A model generated the notes under the pieces. That model did not search any database and was not told the DNA's origin. It saw only the letters and a program-made list of their open reading frames with translations. The position numbers and the translations under genes were made by a program. From Thiomicrorhabdus immobilis (lineage in GTDB: Bacteria; Pseudomonadota; Gammaproteobacteria; Thiomicrospirales; Thiomicrospiraceae), in NCBI RefSeq assembly GCF_021654855.1, contig NZ_AP024202.1, forward strand, positions 930,001 to 994,000: a stretch of DNA of 64,000 nucleotides, given 5' to 3'. Within the stretch, counting starts at the first letter, position 1, and every line of letters starts with the position of its first letter. Shown here piece after piece: positions 58,571 through 64,000 of this stretch.

Positions 58571-58586
58571 AGCAACAGATGTGCCA
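58571..58586 (-). promoter_or_regulatory. sigma-54 promoter of the guanidine/urea operon
   Basis: TGGCACATCTGTTGCT on the minus strand, an exact match to TGGCAC-N5-TTGCW, about 56 bp before the permease start. Implies activation by an enhancer-binding protein, most plausibly NtrC under nitrogen limitation. Confidence 0.82.
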
Positions 58587-58671
58587 TTAATAAAATAGAT
58601 TGTAAAACAACAGGATGAGTTATTTTTGTGTACTGAATTGTTTTTTATTTGGTTTTGTTGTGTTTAAGTGG

Positions 58672-58685
58672 TGCATTAGTGCACT
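58672..58685. promoter_or_regulatory. GTGCA-TTAG-TGCAC dyad about 100 bp upstream of the sigma-54 promoter
   Basis: Perfect dyad at a distance usual for enhancer sites. Its half sites are those of NtrC (GGTGCA) but in the reverse order to the classic TGCACC-N5-GGTGCA, so the identity of the bound protein is open. It overlaps the end of the biotin ligase gene's flank. Confidence 0.4.
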
Positions 58686-58688
58686 ATT

Positions 58689-59459
58689 TTATACTACAAA
58701 CTTTCTGATGGAGATTTGTCCTGAGGAGAGTAGTTTTGGTTGGCCGTTGATATCGACAATCGCTTGGCCATGAGCATTAAAACCTAGGTAAACGCCTAAT
58801 TCATAATCCAGGTTAGAGGGGGCTTCTTCTGAAATAGAAGACGTCGGTTCGTCATTTTCTTTAGAGATGAGGCGGATGGGTTCATTTATAAGAAATAAAT
58901 CATTGGTTTGCCAGTATTCTGAAAGCTCTGCAAATGTATAGTTTTGCAATTGGGATTGTTGAATCTTTTGGTAAAAGATTTCAAACAACTCCAGGATGTC
59001 AAAATCACTCATGCTGCTCGAGGTGTTTATCAATTCACTTAATTCGGTTGAATTTCGATTAATGCCAATACCAATAATGAACGCTCGGTAATCCTTTTTT
59101 ATGACCTGTTCTATGAGCATTCCCGCGACTTTGCCATTTTGATTGAAAATGTCATTTGGCCATTTTAAAAATAGCTTGTCACCACTGAGTTCTACAAGGC
59201 ATTGGTGTAATAAGGCGGCAATATGCAGGCTTACCAGGCCTGTTAGTTGGTAGTTTTTATCCAGCGGGAAAGCGAAAGAAAAAATAGCCGATTTTTCGTT
59301 GGTGATCCATTGGCGTTTTTGTTGGCCATAGCCAGCCGTTTGGTTTTGCGTGGTGCAAAAAATAGGTTTATTGGGCAGGTGCTCACTCACGTAGTCCTTT
59401 AAGTAACGGCTAGTTGAATCGACGCTTTCCAATCGAATGATTTCGTAGGGTGTTGGCAT
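58689..59459 (-). CDS. birA: biotin--[biotin carboxyl carrier] protein ligase, monofunctional
   Basis: 256 residues: catalytic domain with STSRYLKDYV, TQNQTAGYGQQKRQW (biotinyl-AMP loop), FLKWPNDIFNQNGKVAGMLIEQ and IIGIGINRN, plus a C-terminal SH3-like domain. The N-terminal helix-turn-helix of bifunctional BirA is absent, so it should not repress biotin synthesis. It lies directly upstream of the biotin-dependent carboxylase operon on the same strand. A near palindrome copy encodes LTGLVSL. Confidence 0.92.
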   Translation of the reverse strand: MPTPYEIIRLESVDSTSRYLKDYVSEHLPNKPIFCTTQNQTAGYGQQKRQWITNEKSAIFSFAFPLDKNYQLTGLVSLHIAALLHQCLVELSGDKLFLKWPNDIFNQNGKVAGMLIEQVIKKDYRAFIIGIGINRNSTELSELINTSSSMSDFDILELFEIFYQKIQQSQLQNYTFAELSEYWQTNDLFLINEPIRLISKENDEPTSSISEEAPSNLDYELGVYLGFNAHGQAIVDINGQPKLLSSGQISIRKFVV

Positions 59460-59520
59460 GACAATTTTTGCTTCATCTCGTTTCTATTGCTTGATGGGTC
59501 ATTATCTTAATGTAAATGAT

Positions 59521-62070
59521 TTATTTTCGCTGACGATTTATTTGCAACGATCGACCGGCTTTTTCTTCTAAAGGATTCTCGGGCCAGCGATGTTTTGGGT
59601 ATTTACCACGCATCTCCTTGGCGATTTCCAAATAGGAGTTTTGCCAGAAGTTGCCTAAGTCACTGGTGATTTGAATCGGACGACGGGCTGGTGACAACAA
59701 TTCAAAGCTGAGTGTAGCCTGGCCAAAACCGATTTTAGGAGAGCTTAACTCTCCAAATAGTTCTTGAAGCTGAATGGAAAGGGTGGGTTGCTTGCCAATT
59801 TGATAGTCAATGGCAACCCGTTTGCCGGAGGGGGCTTGGTAATGGCTGGGGGCTTCAATGGACAAGTTTTGGGTCGCTTCATAACTCAACCTGGCTTGAA
59901 GGAGAGAGTGTAAATCGATTTTATGCAAATCCGACCATTGACTTAAGTTCGTTAAATAGGGGGCGCACCAAGTATCAAAATCAGCGACTAACTCGTCATT
60001 GCCAAAACCTAGGTAATCATTATGGTATTGTGCCAACCAGTTGACTCGTTTCAGCCATTCCAAGCTGGTTTTACTTAAAGGTAAATCAGCAAGTTTAGTC
60101 TGTTTTAGGTGTTCGATGATACAGGTTTGCACTTGTTGTTTTGACAGCTTATCGGTCTGTTGTTTTTTAAGGGTGATTGCGCCTAACTTTTGGGTTTGAA
60201 TGCCCTCTACCTTGTGTTTTTTGAGGTTGAATTCAACCTCTGTATGTTCGGTGATCTGCTTTGCAAAAAGGGATTCGATTTCCGCTAGGGAAATGGGGAT
60301 TGCCATGAAGATTTTGCCATCACGCCTCTGCCCGTCCAAATTGGTAACCACCAAATACTCATGCTGGATGAGCGTGTCTTGTTCAGGTAAAAAAGTGCCT
60401 TTACCGTTACTCATCAAATAGCGGTTATCTTGCTGTCCGCGACGTTTGGCGATTCTATCCGGATAGGCCAGAGCAATGGCTTGGGCAGGGCTGATTGGGG
60501 CAAAGGTCGGCTTGTCTGTATTTGTTGAATTCAGTTTTACTAGGCGTTGTCGCCAATTGCGGCTATTGCTCAAGGCTTCCTTGGCCGCAGTCTTGACCAG
60601 GCCTGGTTGGTTGTTTTTAGGATGTGTTTTATAGCTTTGAAATACCTGAATTCGGTCTTGTAAATTTGCGCTATAACTTTGTGTTAATAGATCATGTTCA
60701 CCTAAAATTGCCGCAATATCACAAAGTTTCTCTTGCATCGCAATATCAGGCTGGGGATAAAGCAATAACTTGGCTAAACGTGCCGAAACACCGAGCTGCA
60801 TGGCTTGTTCACCTAACGCGGTAATGGCATTTTTAGGGTTCAAAAACCCCAGTGTTTGCAGAAGCTGTTGGGCTATTTTCAGGTGAGTTATGGGAGGGGG
60901 AGTCAGCCATTGCATGTTCAATGGTTCCGTTACACCCCACATGGCGGTTTCTAAACAGAGATCGGTTAAATCTGAGTTAAGGATGGATTCTTGTTCAAAT
61001 TCGGTACGTGAGGCCTGCTCGGATTCACTCCATAGTCGGTATGCATGGCCTGGCTGTAATCGTCCCGCGCGCCCGGCACGTTGTTTGGCCGAGGCTTTGG
61101 ATATCTTTTGGGTGAGCATACGGGTCATGCCGCTACTGGCATCGTAACTGGCTTGGCGAACCAATCCGCTGTCTACCACGATATGTATCCCTTCGATGGT
61201 CAAGCTGGTTTCGGCAATATTGGTGGCAAAGATAATCTTGCGCTTGCCTTCTTTATCGGCTTGCAAGGCATGGTTTTGCTGTTGTGGTGACAGGCCACCG
61301 TGCAGCGGTATCAATCGGTAAGGGTGTTGTGGGGATGACTCTTCAAAGAGTTGTGTCGCTTGAGATATTTCCGCTTTGCCAGGTAAAAAAACCAAACAAT
61401 CACCTGGATGATTTCGCATGGCTACTTGTAGGGTTTTTACAAGGTCGGTTTTGATTGTTTGCCAGGTCTGGTTGTTTGTCGAAGTGTTGGGTGATGAATA
61501 GTGGTATTCGACCGGAAAGCTTCTGCCGGGACATTCAATAACGGGGGCATCATTTAAGAATTTACTAAGGGTTGCTGTCTCTAAGGTAGCGGACATCACC
61601 AATAGTTTTAAATCTTCACGTAAAGCGGTCTGGCTATCCAAACACAGCGCCAATGCCAAATCCGCCTCTAAGGAACGTTCATGAAATTCATCAAAAATCA
61701 CCAGGCCTGTACCGTTTAATTCGGGGTCTTGCTGCAAGCGACGGATGAGGATTCCCTCGGTGATAACCTCAAGCCTGGTGTCGCTAGAAATTTTTTTGTC
61801 GTTGCGAACTTGATAACCCACCGTTTTCCCCACAGGTTCGTTGAGTTGTTTGGCTAGAAAGTCCGCTAGGGAGCGCGCCGCCAAGCGACGAGGTTCAAGC
61901 AAAACGATTTTCTGTCCATTGAGGCAGTGGCTCTTCAACAAGTGTAGCGGAACCAAAGTCGATTTACCTGCACCAGGTTCTGCTTTGAGAATAGTGTTGA
62001 GGTTGTTTGCTACGGTTTGCTCAATTTTCGGTAATAGTCCCTGAACGGGCAGGCCTGGTGCTTGGGTCAT
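59521..62070 (-). CDS. hrpB: ATP-dependent helicase HrpB
   Basis: 849-residue DEAH-box helicase: P-loop AEPGAGKST, LEPRRLAARS, DEFHERS, SAT motif VMSATLE, TNIAETSLTIEGI and QRAGRAGR, then the HrpB-specific C-terminal domain (SPARRPIQITSDLGNFW). Family functions in RNA metabolism are poorly defined. Three palindrome copies: a perfect one (QPGLVKT), a near one (GTGLVIF) and one at the N-terminus (APGLPVQG). Confidence 0.95.
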   Translation of the reverse strand: MTQAPGLPVQGLLPKIEQTVANNLNTILKAEPGAGKSTLVPLHLLKSHCLNGQKIVLLEPRRLAARSLADFLAKQLNEPVGKTVGYQVRNDKKISSDTRLEVITEGILIRRLQQDPELNGTGLVIFDEFHERSLEADLALALCLDSQTALREDLKLLVMSATLETATLSKFLNDAPVIECPGRSFPVEYHYSSPNTSTNNQTWQTIKTDLVKTLQVAMRNHPGDCLVFLPGKAEISQATQLFEESSPQHPYRLIPLHGGLSPQQQNHALQADKEGKRKIIFATNIAETSLTIEGIHIVVDSGLVRQASYDASSGMTRMLTQKISKASAKQRAGRAGRLQPGHAYRLWSESEQASRTEFEQESILNSDLTDLCLETAMWGVTEPLNMQWLTPPPITHLKIAQQLLQTLGFLNPKNAITALGEQAMQLGVSARLAKLLLYPQPDIAMQEKLCDIAAILGEHDLLTQSYSANLQDRIQVFQSYKTHPKNNQPGLVKTAAKEALSNSRNWRQRLVKLNSTNTDKPTFAPISPAQAIALAYPDRIAKRRGQQDNRYLMSNGKGTFLPEQDTLIQHEYLVVTNLDGQRRDGKIFMAIPISLAEIESLFAKQITEHTEVEFNLKKHKVEGIQTQKLGAITLKKQQTDKLSKQQVQTCIIEHLKQTKLADLPLSKTSLEWLKRVNWLAQYHNDYLGFGNDELVADFDTWCAPYLTNLSQWSDLHKIDLHSLLQARLSYEATQNLSIEAPSHYQAPSGKRVAIDYQIGKQPTLSIQLQELFGELSSPKIGFGQATLSFELLSPARRPIQITSDLGNFWQNSYLEIAKEMRGKYPKHRWPENPLEEKAGRSLQINRQRK

Positions 62071-62141
62071 AAGATATTGATATACAATGAGTTGAAACGG
62101 GATTGGTGATAATTGCTTCTATTATAGAGTAGGTTTCTTCA

Positions 62142-62173
62142 TAACGTCTTATTCAAATAACGTCTTATTCAAA
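62142..62173. repeat. 16-bp tandem duplication
   Basis: TAACGTCTTATTCAAA twice in direct tandem, in the hrpB/gdh divergent promoter region. Either replication slippage or a doubled regulator half-site. Confidence 0.6.
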
Positions 62174-62295
62174 TCTATTAAGTTTACGGTCATGCTTTGC
62201 AGGGTTGCTAAACCGTTGCATTTGTCGCCTAATCCCTCTAGGCTATACGGATAATTCTCAAAGAACGATAGCAAAACAATAGCAAAGGCGCGATT

Positions 62296-63570
62296 ATGTT
62301 TGAGTTAGCAAAACAACGGTTGGCATCGGTGTTTAAATACATTGATGTTGATGAAGAGGTGATTGAACGTCTATCGGTGGCCAAACGTTCCATTATCGCC
62401 AGTATTCCGGTACGAATGGATAACGGTGAACTGAAAATCTTCACTGGTTATCGTGTGCAATACGATGATACTCGGGGGCCAACAAAAGGTGGAATTCGTT
62501 ATCATCCTAGGGTCAATCTGGATGAGGTGACTTCATTAAGTTTTTGGATGACGGTGAAGTGTGCGGTGGCGGGCTTGCCGTTCGGCGGTGCTAAAGGCGG
62601 TGTGATGGTTAACCCTAAAGAACTTTCGCGTTTGGAGTTGGAGCGTCTTTCACGTGGTTATATCCGCGCCTTTGCAGACATCATAGGTGAAACCCGTGAT
62701 ATTCCCGCACCGGATGTTTATACCAATAGTACTATCATGGGTTGGATGGCGGATGAATACAGTGTTATTTCACGTCGCCAAGTCCCTTCGGTCATTACCG
62801 GTAAACCGGTTCATTTAGGTGGCTCGGAAGGACGTGAATCCGCTACCGGTCAAGGCGCTTTACATGCTTTGAATGAGTACGCTCGCCGTCAAGGTTGCCA
62901 AAAGTCAGATACCACCATTGCTGTGCAAGGTTTCGGTAATGTCGGTTATCACTTTGCACGTTTAGCAAAAAAAGAGGGATATCGAATTGTTGCCTTGTCC
63001 GATTCCCAGGGGGCAATCTATAGCTCAAGTGGCTTGAATGTTGAAGATGTTTACACCTATAAACAACAGGAAAGTAAGTTGGCATCGGTATATTGCGATG
63101 GCACGGTTTGCAATATGTTGGACTATGAGACGATCACTAATGAAGAGTTGCTGACTTTAGATGTGGATGTGTTGGTTCTAGGCGCTTTAGAAAATCAGGT
63201 GAGCCAGCTTAATGCCCATCAAATCAAAGCCAAAACCATCTTGGAAATCGCCAATGGTCCAGTTACACCGCAAGCAGATGAAGTGCTTGAAGCGAATGGC
63301 GTTAATGTCATTCCTGATGTCTTGGCCAATTCAGGTGGCGTGATTGTGAGTTATTTTGAGTGGGTGCAAAACCGTTCTGGACTTTATTGGGAAAAAGCGG
63401 AGGTTAAGGCCAAACTGCAAAAAGTGATGCAGAAAGAGTCCAATATCATCTATGACTTGGCATTACGTCATCAATGTTCATTGAGAACGGCGGCTTATAT
63501 TCATGGAATTGAGCGATTAGCCGGCGCGATTGATGAACGAGGCAATCGTAAATACTTCAAAAAACAATAG
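62296..63570 (+). CDS. glutamate dehydrogenase (Glu/Leu/Phe/Val dehydrogenase family)
   Basis: 424 residues, the short hexameric class. RVQYDDTRGPTKGGIRYHP and LPFGGAKGGVMVNP hold the substrate-binding and catalytic lysines; VQGFGNVGYHFARLA is the Rossmann loop; GPVTPQADEVLEANGVNVIPD follows. Interconverts glutamate and 2-oxoglutarate plus ammonia, so it could feed ammonia released by the upstream nitrogen locus into metabolism. Cofactor preference (NAD or NADP) is not clear; an acidic residue after the second strand (ALSDSQG) tends toward NAD. Confidence 0.92.
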   Translation: MFELAKQRLASVFKYIDVDEEVIERLSVAKRSIIASIPVRMDNGELKIFTGYRVQYDDTRGPTKGGIRYHPRVNLDEVTSLSFWMTVKCAVAGLPFGGAKGGVMVNPKELSRLELERLSRGYIRAFADIIGETRDIPAPDVYTNSTIMGWMADEYSVISRRQVPSVITGKPVHLGGSEGRESATGQGALHALNEYARRQGCQKSDTTIAVQGFGNVGYHFARLAKKEGYRIVALSDSQGAIYSSSGLNVEDVYTYKQQESKLASVYCDGTVCNMLDYETITNEELLTLDVDVLVLGALENQVSQLNAHQIKAKTILEIANGPVTPQADEVLEANGVNVIPDVLANSGGVIVSYFEWVQNRSGLYWEKAEVKAKLQKVMQKESNIIYDLALRHQCSLRTAAYIHGIERLAGAIDERGNRKYFKKQ

Positions 63571-63590
63571 CATGCCGATTTGACCAAGCT

Positions 63591-63602
63591 ACCAGGCCTG
63601 GT
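63591..63602. repeat. iterated palindrome ACCAGGCCTGGT after glutamate dehydrogenase
   Basis: Perfect 12-bp copy, flanked by AGCT/AAGT, about 20 bp after the stop codon. Weak hairpin extension and no T-run. Confidence 0.85.
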
Positions 63603-63758
63603 AAGTTTGTTTCATATTTTTAAAAAGCGGATATGTTCAAATAATCTGTGGCCACATCTTTAAGTTTATTTAAACGAATATGGCATAGCCAAGCGGTGAG
63701 ATACCATACTGGCTCGATCATTTAGGGGTTGAAATCTAAGTTTTAGAATAGAGGTGTT

Positions 63759-63956
63759 ATGAAAAAATTACATGCACTAATGCGCAATGTTTTTAAAGTT
63801 GGAAGTCTTGTTTTTATGTTTGGATTTTTTAGTACCGTATCAGCTAATGATTTGAAACAGGGTGATATAGCTCCAGGTTTTAGTCTTTTAAATCAATCTG
63901 AAAAAACCGTATCTTTGAAAGATTTTGAAGTGACCCCAAAAAGTTGGACATTTTAG
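63759..63956 (+). pseudogene. truncated thioredoxin/peroxiredoxin-like exported protein, cut by an IS
   Basis: Begins with a signal peptide (VGSLVFMFGFFSTVSA) and continues DLKQGDIAPGFSLLNQSEK and TVSLKDFE, the start of AhpC/TSA or TlpA-like thioredoxin domains (GDxAPxFxL...VSLxDF). After KDFE the sequence changes to an insertion-element end and stops eight codons later, before any CxxC or peroxidatic Cys. The remaining gene presumably lies beyond the element, outside the window. Confidence 0.75.
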
Positions 63957-64000
63957 TTAAACGGCACTTAAGGCCTGATTTCGATATTCTATCGGAGTCA
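63931..64000 (-). mobile_element. IS3-family insertion sequence, terminal end only
   Basis: The left boundary TGACCCCAAAAAGTTGGAC resembles the terminal inverted repeat of IS3/IS150-group elements. Immediately inside it lies the transposase C-terminus on the minus strand. Only one end is in view, so the element, its other repeat and the target duplication cannot be checked. Confidence 0.75.
63957..64000 (-). CDS. IS3-family transposase OrfB, C-terminal end (partial)
   Basis: Minus-strand frame entering from the right edge reads TPIEYRNQALSAV and then TAA. The (S/T)PxEYR ending is characteristic of IS3-family integrase-type transposases. Too short for subgroup assignment. Confidence 0.7.
   Translation of the reverse strand, partial: TPIEYRNQALSAV

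Noticed and set aside
58670-58685. Classical NtrC enhancer site
   Set aside because: The half sites occur in reversed order to TGCACC-N5-GGTGCA, so I list only a dyad of unknown ownership.

Overview
The window looks like a chromosomal segment of a gammaproteobacterium, AT-leaning (by eye mid-40s % GC), probably a Thiomicrospira/Hydrogenovibrio/Thiomicrorhabdus-type sulfur oxidiser. That placement is inferred from gene order (yceD-rpmF-plsX-fabHDG-acpP-fabF-pabBC-mltG-tmk-holB-tatD), divergent rne/rluC, a RegBA-type redox system and overall protein similarity; there is no rRNA to confirm it.

Layout. 1-3.6 kb: end of glycine decarboxylase gcvP, a GcvR-like ACT protein and serS. 3.6-4.2 kb: a small MGMT-like protein and tRNA-Ser(TGA). 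4.5-17.4 kb: a metal/redox island with a RegB/RegA-like two-component pair, a periplasmic copper chaperone fusion, an OprC-like copper TonB receptor, and a four-gene haem/tetrapyrrole uptake set (TonB receptor, membrane-anchored CobN/HmuS-type chelatase, ExbB-like and DUF2149 proteins). Both TonB receptors carry the same 17-bp palindrome upstream, which matches the type of box described for RegA. 17.6-20.4 kb: two unknown proteins, one coiled-coil/membrane and one extremely acidic, sharing a helical module. 20.5-27.7 kb: RluA, LMW phosphatase, RNase E, RluC, HAD phosphatase, YceF. 27.8-43.4 kb: the fatty-acid, p-aminobenzoate, DNA-replication and folate housekeeping block. 43.7-44.0 kb: tRNA-Pro(TGG), tRNA-Arg(TCT), tRNA-His(GTG).

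44.3-58.6 kb is the accessory centrepiece: a nitrogen-scavenging locus made of two convergent operons. The minus operon encodes an ABC permease and ATPase, a NikR-fold regulator, two DUF1989 proteins (UAAP1/UAAP2, now linked to carboxyguanidine deiminase), a biotin-dependent urea/guanidine carboxylase and allophanate hydrolase. The plus operon starts with the matching substrate-binding protein and continues with a desaturase-like di-iron membrane protein, an MBL hydrolase, a TIM-barrel isomerase-like protein and an EamA exporter. Each operon is preceded by a sigma-54-type promoter followed by the same short dyad, so they appear co-regulated under nitrogen control. A biotin ligase gene lies directly upstream of the carboxylase operon.

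59.5-64 kb: HrpB helicase, a glutamate dehydrogenase and a thioredoxin-like gene cut by an IS3-family insertion at the right edge.

Across the whole window a 12-bp palindrome, ACCAGGCCTGGT, recurs far above chance (22 perfect copies of its 10-bp core, 20 of the full 12-mer, plus about ten one-mismatch copies). It sits in intergenic spaces, in terminator-like hairpins and, in only two of three reading frames, inside genes. This highly iterated palindrome is the most striking unexplained structure here.
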